A stretch of DNA of 64,000 nucleotides from Haematobia irritans (GCF_050003625.1 NC_134400.1:195437918-195501917), one strand, 5' to 3'. Numbered from the stretch's first letter, positions 9,785-25,368 are shown. Notes: generated by a model from the sequence alone, not told the origin. Program-made: numbers and translations.

Positions 9785-12700
9785 TCTATAGAAATAAAAT
9801 TTTGACAGATTTTTCTATAGAAATAGAGTTTTGACAACATTTTCTAGAGAAATAAAATGTTGACAATATTTTATAGAGAAATTAAATTTTGAAAAAAATT
9901 TCCTATAGTAGAAATAAAATTTTGACAAAATTTTCTATAGAAATAAAATGTTGACATAATTTTCTACTGAAATAAAATTTTGACAATAATTTATAGAGAA
10001 AATAAATTTTGACAAAATTTTCTATAGAAAAACATTTGACAAAATTTTCTATAGAAAAACATTTGACAAAAATTTTTATAGAAAAAAAATTTGAACAAAA
10101 TTGTTTAGGGAAATAAAATTTTGACAAAATTTTGTAGAGAAATAAAATTTTGACATAATTTTATAGAGAAATAAAATTTTGACAACAATTCATAGAGAAA
10201 ATAAATTCTGACAAAAGTTTCTATAGAAAAACATTGGACAAAATTTTCTATAGAAAAAAATTTTAACAAAATTTTTTAGGGAAATAACATTTTGACAAAA
10301 TTTTGTAGAGAAAATAAATTTTGACAAAATTTTATAGAGAAATGAAATTTTGACAAAATTTTATAGAGAAAATAAATGTTGACAAAATTTTCTATAGAAA
10401 TAAAATTTTGACAGAATTTTCCATATAAATAAAGTTTTGACAACATTTTATAGAGAAATGAAATTTTGACAAAATTTTATAGAGAAATGAAATTTCGACA
10501 AAATTTTCTATAGAAATAAAATTTTGACAGAATTTTTCATAGCAATAAAATTTTGACAGAATTTTCCATAGAAATAAAGTTTTGACAACATTTTCTAGAG
10601 AAATAAAATGTTGACAATATTTTATAGAGAAATTAAATTTTGACGAAATTTCCTATAGTAGAAATAAAATTTTGACAAAATTTTCTGTAGAAATAAAATT
10701 TTGACATAATTTTATAGAGAAATAAAATTTTGACAATATTTTATAGAGAAAATAAATTTTGACAAAATGTTCTATAGAAAAAAAATTTGAACAAAATTTT
10801 TTAGGGAAATAAAATTTTGACATAATTTTATAGAAAAATAAAATTTTGACAATAATTTATAGAGAAATTAAATTTTGACAAAATTTTCCACAGAAAAAAA
10901 ATTTGAACAAAATTTTTTAGGGAAATAAAATTTTGACAAAATTTTGTAGAGAAATGAAATTTTGACAAAATTTTCTATAGAATAAAATTTTGACAGAATT
11001 TTCTATATAAATAGAGTTTTGACAACATTTTCTAGAGAAATAAAATGTTGACAATATTTTATAGAGAAATTAAATTTTGACAAAATTTTCTATAGACAGA
11101 AAATTGTGACAAAATTTTCTATAGAAATAAAATTTTGACATAATTTTATAGAGGAATAAAATTTTGACAAAATTTTCTATATGAAAACATTTGACAAAAT
11201 TTTCCATAGGAAAAAAATTTGAACAAAATTTTTTAGGGAAATAAAATTTTGACAAAATTTTGAAGAGAAATGAAATTTTGACAAAATTTTCTATAGAAAT
11301 AAAATGTTGACAATATTTTATAGAGAAATTAAATTTTGACAAAATTTTCTATGGAAGTAAAATTTTGACATAATTTTATAGAGAAATAAAATTTTGACAA
11401 TAATTTATAGAGAAAATAAATTTTGACAAAATTTTCTATAGGAAAACATTTGACAAAATTTTCTATAGAAAAAAAATTTGAACAAAATTTTTTGGGAAAC
11501 AAAATTTTGACAAAATTTTGTATAGAAAAGAAATTTTGACAAAATTTTATAGAGAATTGAAATTTTAACAAAATTTTATAGAGAAATTAAATTTTGACAA
11601 AATTTCCTATAGAAATAGAGTTTTGACAACATTTTCTAGAGAAATAAAATGTTGACAATATTTTATAGAGAAATTAAATTTTGACAAAATTTTCTATTGA
11701 CATAAAATTTTGACAAAATTTTCTATTGACATGAAATTTTGACAAAATTTTCTATAGAAATAAAATTTTGACATAATTTTATAGAGAAATAAAATATTGA
11801 CAAAATTTTGAAGCGAGATGAAATTTTGACAAAATTTTGAAGAGAAATGAAATTTTGACAGAATTTTCTATAGAAATAAAATTTTGACAACATTTTCTAG
11901 AGAAATAAAATGTTGACAATATTTTAAGAGAAATTAAATTTTGACAAAATTTTCTATAGAAATAAAATTTTGACATAATTTTATAGAGAAATTAAATTTT
12001 GACAATAATTTATAGAGAAAATAAATTTTGACAAAATTTTCTATAAGAAAACATTTGACAAAATTTTCCATAGAAAAAAAATTTGAACAACATTTTTTAG
12101 GGAAATAAAATTTTGACAAAATTTTGTAGAGAAATGAAATTTTGACAAAATTTTCTATAGAATAAAATTTTGACAGAATTTTCTATAGAAATAGAGTTTT
12201 GACAACATTTTCTAGAGAAATGAAATGTTGACAATATTTTATAGAGAAATTAAATTTTGTCAAAATTTTCTATAGGCATAAAATTTTGACAAAATTATCT
12301 ATAGGAAAACATTTGACAAAATTTTCAATAGAAAAAAATTTGAACAAAATTTTTTAGGGAAATAAAATTTTGACAAAATTTTGAAGAGAAATGAAATTTT
12401 GACAAAATTTTCTATAGAATAAAATTTTGACAGAATTTTCTATAGAAATAGAGTTTTAACAACATTTTCTAGAGAAATAAAATGTTGACAATATTTTATA
12501 GAGAAATTAAATTTTGACAAAATTTTCTATAGAAATAACATTTTGACATAATTTTATAGAGAAATAAAATTTTGACAATAATTTATAGAGAAAATAAATT
12601 TTGACAAAATTTTCTATAGGAAAACATTTGACAAAATTTTCTATAGAAAAAAAATTGAACAAAATTTCTTGGGAAATAAAATTTTCACAAAATTTTGTAG

Positions 12701-15700
12701 AGAAAAGAAATTTTGACAAAATTTTATAGTGAATTGAAATTTTAACAACATTTTATAGAGAAATTAAATTTTGACAAAATTTTCTATAGAAAAACATTTG
12801 ACAAAATTTTCTATAGAAAAAAAATTGAACAAAATTGTTTAGGGAAATAAAATTTTGTAGAGAAATAAAATTTTGACATAATTTTATAGAGAAATAAAAT
12901 TTTGACAACAATTCATAGAGAAAATAAATTCTGACAAAAGTTTCTATAGAAAAACATTGGACAAAATTTTCTATAGAAAAAAATTTTAACAAAATTTTTT
13001 AGGGAAATAACATTTTGACAAAATTTTGTAGAGAAAATAAATTTTGACAAAATTTTATAGAGAAATGAAATTTTGACAAAATTTTATAGAGAAAATAAAT
13101 GTTGACAAAATTTTCTATAGAAATAAAATTTTGACAGAATTTTCCATATAAATAAAGTTTTGACAACATTTTATAGAGAAATGAAATTTTGACAATATTT
13201 TATAGAGAAATGAAATTTCGACAAAATTTTCTATAGAAATAAAATTTTGACAGAATTTTTCATAGCAATAAAATTTTGACAGAATTTTCCATAGAAATAA
13301 AGTTTTGACAACATTTTCTAGAGAAAATAAATTTTGACAAAATGTTCTATAGAAAAAAAATTTGAACAAAATTTTTTAGGGAAATAAAATTTTGACAAAA
13401 TTTTGTGGAGAAAATAAATGTTGACAAAATTTGCTATAGAAATAAAATTTTGACATAATTTTATAGAAAAATAAAATTTTGACAATAATTTATAGAGAAA
13501 TTAAATTTTGACAAAATTTTCCACAGAAAAAAAATTTGAACAAAATTTTTTAGGGAAATAAAATTTTGACAAAATTTTGTAGAGAAATGAAATTTTGACA
13601 AAATTTTCTATAGAATAAAATTTTGACAGAATTTTCTATATAAATAGAGTTTTGACAACATTTTCTAGAGAAATAAAATGTTGACAATATTTTATAGAGA
13701 AATTAAATTTTGACAAAATTTTCTATATACAGAAAATTGTGACAAAATTTTCTATAGAAATAAAATTTTGACATAATTTTATAGAGGAATAAAATTTTGA
13801 CAAAATTTTCTATATGAAAACATTTGACAAAATTTTCCATAGGAAAAAAATTTGAACAAAATTTTTTAGGGAAATAAAATTTTGACAAAATTTTGAAGAG
13901 AAATGAAATTTTGACAAAATTTTCTATAGAAATAAAATGTTGACAATATTTTATAGAGAAATTAAATTTTGACAAAATTTTCTATGGAAGTAAAATTTTG
14001 ACATTATTTTATAGAGAAATAAAATTTTGACAATAATTTATAGAGAAAATAAATTTTGACAAAATTTTCTATAGGAAAACATTTGACAAAATTTTCTATA
14101 GAAAAAAAATTTGAACAAAATTTTTTGGGAAACAAAATTTTGACAAAATTTTGTATAGAAAAGAAATTTTGACAAAATTTTATAGAGAATTGAAATTTTA
14201 ACAAAATTTTATAGAGAAATTAAATTTTGACAAAATTTCCTATAGAAATAGAGTTTTGACAACATTTTCTAGAGAAATAAAATGTTGACAATATTTTATA
14301 GAGAAATTAAATTTTGACAAAATTTTCTATTGACATAAAATTTTGACAAAATTTTCTATTGACATGAAATTTTGACAAAATTTTCTATAGAAATAAAATT
14401 TTGACATAATTTTATAGAGAAATAAAATATTGACAAAATTTTGAAGCGAGATGAAATTTTGACAAAATTTTGAAGAGAAATGAAATTTTGACAGAATTTT
14501 CTATAGAAATAAAATTTTGACAACATTTTCTAGAGAAATAAAATGTTGACAATATTTTAAGAGAAATTAAATTTTGACAAAATTTTCTATAGAAATAAAA
14601 TTTTGACATAATTTTATAGAGAAATTAAATTTTGACAATAATTTATAGAGAAAATAAATTTTGACAAAATTTTCTATAAGAAAACATTTGACAAAATTTT
14701 CCATAGAAAAAAAATTTGAACAACATTTTTTAGGGAAATAAAATTTTGACAAAATTTTGTAGAGAAATGAAATTTTGACAAAATTTTCTATAGAATAAAA
14801 TTTTGACAGAATTTTCTATAGAAATAGAGTTTTGACAACATTTTCTAGAGAAATGAAATGTTGACAATATTTTATAGAGAAATTAAATTTTGACAAAATT
14901 TTCTATAGACATAAAATTTGGACAAAATTTTCTATAGGAAAACATTTGACAAAATTTTCCATAGAAAAAAAATTTGAACAAAATTTTTTAGGGAAGTAAA
15001 ATTTTGACAAAATTTTGAAGAGAAATGAAATTTTGACAAAATTTTCTATAGAATAAAATTTTGACAGAATTTTGTATAGAAATAGAGTTTTGACAACATT
15101 TTCTAGAGAAATAAAATGTTGACAATATTTTATAGAGAAAATAAATTTTGACAAAATTTTCTATAGAAATAAAATTTTGATATAATTTTATAGAGAAATA
15201 AAATTTTGACAATAATTTATAGAGAAAATAAATTTTGACAAAATTTTCTATAGGAAAACATTTGACAAAATTTTCTATAAAAAAAAATTTGAACAAAATT
15301 TCTTGGGAAATAAAATTTTCACAAAATTTTGTAGAGAAAAGAAATTTTGACAAAATTTTATAGAGAATTGAAATTTTAACAAAATTTTATAGAGAAATTA
15401 AATTTTGGCAAAATTTTCTATGGAAATAAAATTTTTACAGAATTTTCCATAGAAATAAAGTTTTGACAAAATTTTATAGAGAAATAAAATGTTGATAATA
15501 TTTTATAGAGAAATTAAATTTTGACAAAATTTTCTATAGAAATAAAATTTTGACATAATTTTCTAGAGAAATTAAATGTTGACAATATTTTATAGAGAAA
15601 TTAAATTTCAACAAAATTTCCTATAGTAGAAATAAAATTTTGACAAAATTTCCTATAGTAGAAATAAAATTTTGACAAAATTTTATATAGAAATAAAATT

Positions 15701-15905
15701 TTGACATAATTTTATAGAGAACTAAAATTTTGACAAAATTTTATAGAGAAATAAAATTTTGACAAAATTTTATAGAGAAATGAAATTTTGACAAAATTTT
15801 CTATAGAACTAAAATTTAGACAAAATTTTCGAGAGTACTGAAATTTTGACAAAATTTTCGACAGTAATGAAATTTTGACGAAATTTTCTAGAGAAAAAAA
15901 AGAGT
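9785..15905 (-). repeat. 6.1 kb 29-base repeat array with 2.7 kb higher-order duplication
   Basis: More than 200 reverse-orientation units. Variant units recur in fixed order, for example the TTTTAGGGAAATAAAA unit, the TTCTAGAGAAATAAAATGTTG unit and the GGAAAACATTTGAC unit. Block 10030 to about 12770 is followed head-to-tail by a near-identical block 12770 to about 15415: landmarks at 11070, 11779 and 11934 reappear at 13703, 14412 and 14567, an offset of exactly 2633. At the 5' side (10201 versus 12923) the offset is 2722; the 89-base difference is about three monomers. All open frames in this region are artefacts of the 29-base period. Confidence 0.95.
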
Positions 15906-15940
15906 TTGGCCAAAAATTTGATCAAAAACATTACAATATT

Positions 15941-16741
15941 TTTTATACCCTGCGCCACACTGTGGAACAGGGTATTATAAGTTAGTGCATATGTTTGCAA
16001 CAGCCAGAAGGAGACGAGATAGACACATGGTATCGTTGGCAAAAACGCTCAGAGTGGGCTCCTGAGTCGATATAGCCATGTCCGTGAACACAGTTTTGAA
16101 ATCAAAGTCTAGGTCGCAGGTTTAGTCCAATTGACTTCAAATTTGGCACAAGTATGTGTTTTGGCTCAGAATAGAACCCTATTGATTTTGGAAGAAATCG
16201 GTTAAGATTTAGATATAGCTCCCATATATATATTTCGCCCGATATGCACTAATATGGCCCCAGAAGCCAGAGTTTTACCCTAATATGCATAAAATTTTGC
16301 ACAAGAAGAAAAATTAATACTATAGTCAAGTGTGCCAAATTTTATTGAAATCGGTTCAGATTTAGATATATCTCCCATACATAGCTTTCGCCCGATTTAC
16401 ACTCATATGACCACAGAGGCCAATTTTTAACTCCGATTTAGTTGAAATTTTGCACAGGGAGTAGAATTAGCATTGTAGCTTTGCGTGCCAAATTTGGTTG
16501 AAATCAGTTCAGATTTAGATATAGCTCCCATATATATGTTTTTCTGATTTCGACAAAAATGGTCAAAATACCAACATTTTCCTTGTAAAATCGCCACTGC
16601 TTAGTCGACAAGTTGTAAAAATTAGAGTCATTTTTAAAACTTTTCAACTAAACTTCTAAGACATATATATCGAGCGATAAATCATAAATAAACTTTTGCG
16701 AGGTTTCCTTAAAATTGCTTCAGATTTAAATGTTTTCCATA
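15941..16741 (+). mobile_element. DINE-like helentron family A, copy 1, 3' end missing
   Basis: It begins TTTTATACCCTGCGCCACAC and contains the inverted partner CAGGGTAT 20 bases on, as DINE-1 elements do. The body holds ~153-base units with TTTAGATATAGCTCCCATA and TTTCGCCCGAT. It stops at TTTCCATATTT, where copy 2 starts, and lacks the terminal hairpin. It is non-coding. Helentrons are rolling-circle Helitron relatives; non-autonomous forms like this rely on a Rep/helicase supplied elsewhere (established for the family, not visible here). Confidence 0.8.
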
Positions 16742-16742
16742 T

Positions 16743-18514
<1,772 letters not shown>

Positions 18515-19705
18515 AATATGATTCTTACATGAATTTTGTAGGAATTTTGGTCCTATTTTGGAAATATTTTGATCCAAAATAAAATTTCGTTATGGCAACA
18601 CTGTCTGTATAATCAGATTTCTATTGTTGCTTTAACTCACTCTCTTGTTCACAATTAATGTCTTTCCCAATTGCTCTCAAACTGTTTCTTCATGCCACAT
18701 CAAAAAACACTCAGAAAGTGATTCTGAGTCGATCGATATATTATTTAAGCGATCTAGAACCAATATTTCTGTGATGGGTCCATTTTACAGCAGATCACAG
18801 TTATTACACCCAAGTTTAGGGCAACATTAAAACCAATTTTAATTCTCTTTTTTGCTTGCCTAATAGCCTTACTATTATTCACCAATTCCCATAAATTTGC
18901 TTGTCTAATGTTGTTGACCGCCTTTATGAAGATTTGCAATCCAACAAAACGTCGCACACTCGTTTAGTAGAGACATCGGGAGAGTGGGCTAGAGAGTTGA
19001 ATAAACTTGATTTGCGGTAAGTGGACGGAAACACTCGCCATCATTGCCATAAACCAAAAGCAAAACACAAAAACATCAACAATTCAACGATCCCGGGCAT
19101 TCCACCCACTCACTCACTTACTGTGGCAACAAAAAAATCCCCACACACACACACACGGACAATTTGTTGCAACTCAAAAATGTTCAACAACAAGGAAGTA
19201 AATTTGTGTTGGCCACAGATTAGCAAAACAAACACCAAGGCTTGTTGTTGCTTACTATTCGCCAGCTTGTATATGGGAGGCTGTTGCATCAACAGCTGCT
19301 TTTGCTGCTGCTGTTGCTGCCGTTGTTGCACGTTGTCTCTTCACTGGTGGATGGAGGATGTTGGTTGGTTGCCTGCTTCGTTGGTTGTTCAATTGTGTGT
19401 TGAAAGTCATAAATAACTTGAAGTATCTCATGTTTATCGTTTTCCTTATTTTCTATTTTACTTTTTCTTTTATTTTTTGTTGTTATAGGCTGGGTTTTTT
19501 TTGTAGGTCTTTGAAGATCAGGCGTAGCTGAAACGTTACATGTTTTAGCAACAACTTTTTATGGGCGGTATTTATTTCCGTGTTTTATTTTCTTTTCCAA
19601 ATTTATTTTAATAAAATTTAGAAAGCTCCAGGAAATGCATTGCAATCGAATATATATTACAATCGCCTTATCTATCATTTTAAATAAATAATAAAACTAA
19701 ATAAA
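18515..19705. other. single-copy stretch between DINE-A and the 29-mer array
   Basis: No convincing gene. Short frames (up to 131 codons at 19021-19416) are built on GCTGCT/GTTGTT and CACACA runs and show no family resemblance. A good donor-like GCG/GTAAGTGG at 19014-19022 follows a GAGAGTGGGCTAGAGAG tract, so an exon of a neighbouring gene cannot be excluded. Cys-rich translation near 19300 is a consequence of TGT/TGC runs. Confidence 0.4.
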
Positions 19706-22700
19706 TAAATTTTGTAAACATTTTCTATAGAAATAAAATTTTGACACAATTTTCTAAAGAAATAAAATTTTGACAAAATTTTCTACAGAAATAAAATTTT
19801 GACAAAATTAGCTATAGAAATAAAATTTTGACAAAATTAGCTATAGAAATAAAATTTTGACTAAATTTCCTATAGAAATAAAATTTTGACAAAATTAGCT
19901 ATAGAAATACAATTTGGACAAAATTTTCTACAAAAATAATTTATCAATAAAATTTTCTATAGAAATAAAATTTTGAAAAAATTTTCTACAGAAATGAAAT
20001 TTTGGCAAATTTATCTAAAGAAATAAAATGTTGACAAAATTTCCTATAGAAATAAAATTTTGACAAAATTTTCTATGGAAATACAATTTTGACAAAATTT
20101 TCTATAGGAACGAAAATTTGACTAAATTTTTTATAGAAAGAAAAATTTGACAAAATTCCCTATAGAAATAAAATTTTGACAAAATTAGCTATAGAAATAA
20201 AATTCTGACAAAATTAGCTATAGAAACAAAATTTTGACTAAATTAGCTATAGAAATAAAATTTTGACAAAATTTTCTATAGAAATAAAATTTTGACAAAA
20301 TTTTTTATAGAAAGAAAATTTTGACCAAATTTTTTATAGAAAGAAAAGTTTGACAAAATTTTCTATAGAAATAAAATTTTGAAAAATGTTTCTACAGAAA
20401 TAAAATTTTGACAGAATTTTCTAAAGAAATACAATTTTGACAAAATTTTCTACAGAAATAAAATTTTGACAAAATTAGCTATAGAAATAAAATTTTGACA
20501 AAATTTCCTATAGGAATAAAATTTTGACAAAATTAGCTATAGAAATACAATTTGGACAAAATTTTCTACAAAAATAATTTATCAATAAAATTTTCTATAG
20601 AAATAAAATTTTGAAAAAATTTTCTACAGAAATGAAATTTTGGCAAATTTATCTAAAGAAATAAAATGTTGACAAAATTTCCTATAGAAATAAAATTTTG
20701 ACAAAATTTTCTATGGAAATACAATTTTGACAAAATTTTCTATAGGAACGAAAATTTGACTAAATTTTTTATAGAAAGAAAAATTTGACAAAATTTTCTA
20801 TAGAAATAAAATTTTGACAATTTCTATAGAAAATTAAATTTTCTACAAAAATAATTTATCAATAAAATTTTCTATAGGAATAAAATTTTGACAACATTTT
20901 CTGTAGAAATAAAATGTTGACAAAATTTTCTACAAAAATAATATTTGAATAAAATTTTCTATAGAAATAAAATTTTGACAAAATTTCCTATAGAAATAAA
21001 ATTTTGACAAAATTTTCTATAGAAATACAATTTTGACAAAATTTTCTATAGGAACGAAAATTTGACTAAATTTTTTATAGAAAGAAAAATTTGACAAAAT
21101 TTTCTATAGAAATAAAATGTTGACAAAATTTTCTATGGAAATAAAATTTTGACAACATTTTATATAGAAATAAAATTTTGACAAAATTTTCTACAAAAAT
21201 AATTTATCAATAAAATTTTCTATAGAAATAAAATTTTGACAAAATTAGCTATAGAAATAAAATTTTGACAAAATTAGCTATAGAAATAAAATTTTGACTA
21301 AATTAGCTATAGAAATAAAATTTTGACTAAATTAGCTATAGAAATAAAATTTTGACAAAATTTCCTACAAAAATAATTTATCAATAAAATTTTCTATAGA
21401 AATAAAATTTTGACAAAATTTTCTACAGAAATGGAATTTTGGCAAATTTATCTAAAGAAATAAAATGTTGACAAAATTTCCTATAGAAATAAAATTTTGA
21501 CAAAATTAGCTATAGAAATAAAATTTTGACAAAATTAGCTATAGAAATAAAATTTTGACAAAATTTCCTACAAAAATAATTTATCAATAAAATTTTCTTT
21601 AGAAATAAAATTTTGACAAAATTTTCTATAGAAATGAAATTTTGGCAAAATTGTCTAAGAAAAAAAAAAATTGACAACATCTTCTATAGAAATAAAATAT
21701 TGACAAATTTTTCTATAGAAATAAAATTTTGAACAATTTTCTACAGAAATAAAATTTTCACAAAATTTTCTATAGAAATAAAATTTTGACAAAATTTTCT
21801 ATAGAAATAGAATGTTGACAAAATTTTCTATATAAATAAAATTTTGACAAAATTAGCTATAGAAATAAAATGTTGACAAAATTTTCTATAGAAATACAAT
21901 TTGGACAAAATTTTCTATAGAAATACAATTTTGACAAAATTTTCTAAAGAAATACAATTTTGACAAAATTTTCTAAAGAAATACAATTTTGACAAAATTT
22001 TCTACAGAAATAAAATTTTGACAAAAGTAGCTATAGAAATAAAATTTTGACAAAATTTTCTATAGAAATAAAATGTTGACAAAATTTTCTATGGAAATAA
22101 AATTTTGACAAAATTTTCTACAAAAATAATTTATCAATAAAATTTTCTATAGAAATAAAATTTTGACAAAATTTTCTATAGAAATGAAATTTTGGCAAAA
22201 TTGTCTAAAGAAATAAAATTTTGACAAAATTTCCTACAGGAATAAAATTTTGACAAAATTTTCTATAGAAATACCCATTTGACAAAATCTTCTATAGAAA
22301 TACAATTTTGACAAAATTTTCTATAGGAATAAAAATTTGACCAAATTTTCTACAAAAATAATTTATCAATAAAATTTTCTATAGAAATAACATTTTGACA
22401 AAATTTTCTTTAGAAATGAAATTTTGGCAAAATTATCTAAAGAAATAAAATTTTGGCAAAATTTTCTATAGAAATAAAAATTAGGTAAAATTTTCTATAG
22501 AAATAAAATTTTTACAAAATTTTCTATAGAAATAAAATTTTGACAAAATTTTCTATAGAGAGAAAATTTTGATAAAATTAGCTATAGAAATAAAATTTTG
22601 GCAAAATTTTCTATAGAAATAACATTTTGACAAAATTAGTTATAGAAATAAGACTTTGACATAATTTTCTATAGAAATACAATTTTGACAAAATTTTCTA

Positions 22701-23690
22701 CAAAAATAATTTATTAATAAAATTTTCTATAGAAATAAAATTTTGAAAAATTTTTCTACAGAAGTAAAATTTTGAAAAATTTTTCTATAAAAATAAAATT
22801 TTGACAAAACTTTCTATAGAAATACAATTTTGACAAAATTTTCTACAAAAATAATAATCAATAAAATTGTCTATAGAAATGAAATTTTGGCAAAATTGTC
22901 TAAAGAAATAAAATTTTGACAACATTTTCTATAGAAATAAAATTTTGACAAAATTTTCTATAGAATAAAATTTTGATAAAATTTTTACAAAATTTTCTAT
23001 ACAAATAAAATTTTCTATAGATATAAAATTTTGACAAAATTTTCTATAGAAAGAAAAGTTTGGCAAAATTTTCTGCAAAAATAATATTTGAATAAAATTT
23101 TCTTTAGAAATAAAATCTTGATAAAATTTTCTATAGAAATAAAATTTTGACAAAATTTTCTATAGAAATAACATTTTGACAGAATTTTCTACAGAAATGC
23201 AATTGTGACAAAATTTTCTATAGTAATAAAATTTTGACGTAATTAGCTATAGAAATAAAATTTTGACAAAATTTCCTATAGAAAATTTTGACAGAATATT
23301 TTATAGAAATAGAATTTGTACAATATTTTCTATAGCGATAACTTGTTTGACAAAATTTTCTATAGAAATAAAATTTTGACAACATTCTAAAGAAAATAGA
23401 ATTTTGCCAATATTTTCTATAGAAATAAAATTTTGACAACATTTTCTAAAGAAATAAAATTTTGACATTTTCTGTAGAAATAACATTTTGACGAAATTTT
23501 CTACAAAAGTAATATTTGAATAAAAGTTTCTTTAGAAATAAAATGTTGGCAAAATTTTCTACAGAAATAAAATTGTTCCCAAATTTTCTATAGAAATAAA
23601 ATTTTGACAAAATTTTCTATAGAAAGAAAAGTTTAACAAAATTTTCTATAGAACGAGAAGTTTGACAAAGTTTTCTATAGAAATTAAATT
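19706..23690 (-). repeat. 4 kb 29-base repeat array, reverse orientation
   Basis: About 135 units. Local variants mark it: TTAGCTATAGAAATAAAA units (TTAGCTA instead of TTTTCTA) and a recurring slipped unit CTACAAAAATAATTTATC. A block at 19.90-20.15 kb recurs at 20.54-20.79 kb with offset 638, exactly 22 monomers. It ends at repeat D. Confidence 0.95.
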
Positions 23691-23709
23691 TTCATTCGTT
23701 TTGTTTTGT

Positions 23710-23940
23710 TATTGTTGTTTTTTCCCCTTTAATCATTGTTGTTGTTTTTTGATTTCAGCTTAAAACCATGCATTGACTAAACTACAGGTGTAACTTAACC
23801 AACAGAGGAAAATAATGTTTGCAAAATTTATTTGGGCAAAGCCCTATGACTGCAAGATGGTTGGATGGACGCACGTTTCGGAATTACCACATTCCTCATC
23901 AACATCCTCTACTTGCAGTAAAACTATCAACCAATTATCA
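23710..23940 (-). repeat. dispersed repeat D, copy 2
   Basis: Shares GCTTAAAACCATG, AACCAACAGAGGAAAA and GACTGCAAGATGGTTGGATG with the copies at 9.6 and 47.1 kb. It sits at the edge of the 29-mer array, as the others do, preceded by a TTGTTGTTTTTT run. Confidence 0.75.
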
Positions 23941-24220
23941 GAATAAATTAAGGCAGTTCACTAAACCCAAAAGTTAACCACACTTGAACCTTCCGAAAAA
24001 AGGTTTTACATGATAGCCGGCTTATGCCGAAAAAAATTCGTACAAACGTATCTATTACACACTCGTTTTCGTGCAGTCAATTCGATAAGTAATTTGTCCA
24101 TTTATTTAGAAATTTTGAGGATTGCTACCATTTCACTGAATATTCAATAAAGTTTCTTTTGTGTTATTGAAGAAAATACTAATCTATCCTTTTTATTTCA
24201 ATTTCTAACGCTTTCGGCCA
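23941..24220. other. single-copy spacer
   Basis: No gene or repeat family recognised between repeat D and the SINE. A short perfect inverted repeat (TAGCCGGCTTA) lies at about 24015. Confidence 0.4.
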
Positions 24221-24568
24221 TAGGTTAGGTTAGGTTAGGTGGCAGCCCGATGTATCAGGCTCACTTAGACTATTCAGTCCATTGTGATACCACATTGGTG
24301 AACTTCTCTCTTATCACTGAGTGCTGCCCGATTCCATGTTAAGCTCAATGACAAGGGACCTCCTTTTTATAGCCGAGTCCGAACGGCGTTCCACATTGCA
24401 GTGAAACCACTTAGAGAAGTTTTGAAACCCTCAGAAATGTCACCAACATTACTGAGGTGGGATAATCCACCGCTGAAAAACTTTTTGGTGTTCGGTCGAA
24501 GCAGGAATCGAACCCACGACCTTGTGTATGCAAGGCGGGCATGCTAACCATTGCACCACGGTGGCCAC
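24221..24568 (-). mobile_element. tRNA-derived SINE, full-length copy on minus strand
   Basis: Read on the minus strand, the head is GGCCACCGTGGTGCAATGG, then TTAGCATGCCCGCC and GGGTTCGATTCCTGC. TGGTGCAATGGTTAGC fits the RNA polymerase III A box and GGTTCGATTCC is a canonical B box, about 30 bases apart, as in a tRNA gene. A ~260-base body follows (GCGGTGGATTATCCCACCTC, GAACGCCGTTCGGACTCGG) and ends in tandem CCTAACCTAACC. A second copy is at 47709-48033. Open frames across it are meaningless. Movement would need a LINE reverse transcriptase in trans. Confidence 0.92.
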
Positions 24569-24866
24569 AAATTTGCGTATGGCCCAAAGTTAAAGTCAAG
24601 TAGATCAGGAGGATCGGTGACTGTATTAAAAATGGCCCATAGGGATTATTAAGTGAATTTGTCATCATCGCTGTTTGAACAACCACATATCCCTAAATGG
24701 CATCCCTATTACTACAGCAACTTATGTAAACTAATATAGATTAATTTAATTTTTCATAATTTTTTCTTTAAAAACAAATAAGCTTTAAACACTTTGCTAA
24801 ATTGCTCTAGCTAACGATTTAGAAAATATATCCAACCAATGTAACCTAACACATTGAACCACCTAC
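24569..24866. other. single-copy spacer
   Basis: No coding frame or shared repeat seen. AT-rich and unremarkable. Confidence 0.4.
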
Positions 24867-24868
24867 TA

Positions 24869-25368
24869 CACCGAAAACAAAGTGAACTGTTTTATAGGAA
24901 GTATGAACTACCACGCACGAAAATTGAACTAAATTTTAATCCACATTTTGAGATTTCCACAAAGCGTTGTTAAAACCAGGGAATTTTAATGCCCTATTGT
25001 ACTTTTTAACTGCAATAACATAGAGGAAAAATTAACTAAGAGTAAAGAAGAAAATCATTGGCTCCAAATCATGACCATTTTAACCATACAGTAGTTCATT
25101 CTTACTAGTTTCGTACGAAAATCGTACGAAAATTTTCATTTGTTTTAGTTCATATTGAACTTATGTGTACGGTAATTGAACTTTATACTCACGTTTAGTT
25201 CATAAAATTTTTGAGACATACTTAAAAAAAGTAAGATTTCATTAAGCTGTGGAAAATTTCGATAAAAATAATAAAATTTAACTACAAGCAAATATTTTTT
25301 TTTTTCAATAAAAATAAGTTAAATTTAGCGTTAGTTTAACTACGGAATTTTTTTTTTTTTTTTCTATG
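24869..25368 (+). mobile_element. MITE-3-related element, ~500 bases
   Basis: The left end, CACCGAAAACAAAGTGAACTG, is close to the MITE-3 terminus CACTCGAAAAAGAGTGAAC and is preceded by TA (24867-24868). The right end, TTTTTTTCTATG, is followed by TA (25369-25370) but is a poor inverted match, so this boundary is tentative. The interior matches 4990-5230. T-rich tracts near 25290-25365 obscure the end. Confidence 0.55.

Noticed and set aside
9395..15905. CRISPR-like array
   Set aside because: Direct repeats are contiguous and degenerate, with no unique spacers of constant length and no Cas genes, in a eukaryotic context.
9903..16042. Series of 60-121 codon minus-strand frames rich in Lys, Phe, Ile and Cys
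   Set aside because: They follow the 29-base repeat exactly and recur with a 29-residue period wherever the array occurs. They are repeat artefacts, not genes.
19021..19416. 131-codon Cys-rich frame resembling a small secreted protein
   Set aside because: The Cys run (CCCCCCRCC type) derives from GCTGCT/TGTTGC simple repeats. No signal peptide or spaced cysteine pattern is seen.
24221..24240. Telomere or interstitial telomeric repeat (GGTTAGG)n
   Set aside because: Only three to four units, attached in both copies to the same SINE end. It is the SINE tail.
24411..24686. 91-codon frame on the minus strand
   Set aside because: It lies within and beyond the SINE. A similar frame at 47719-47943 is the same SINE, so it has no independent support.
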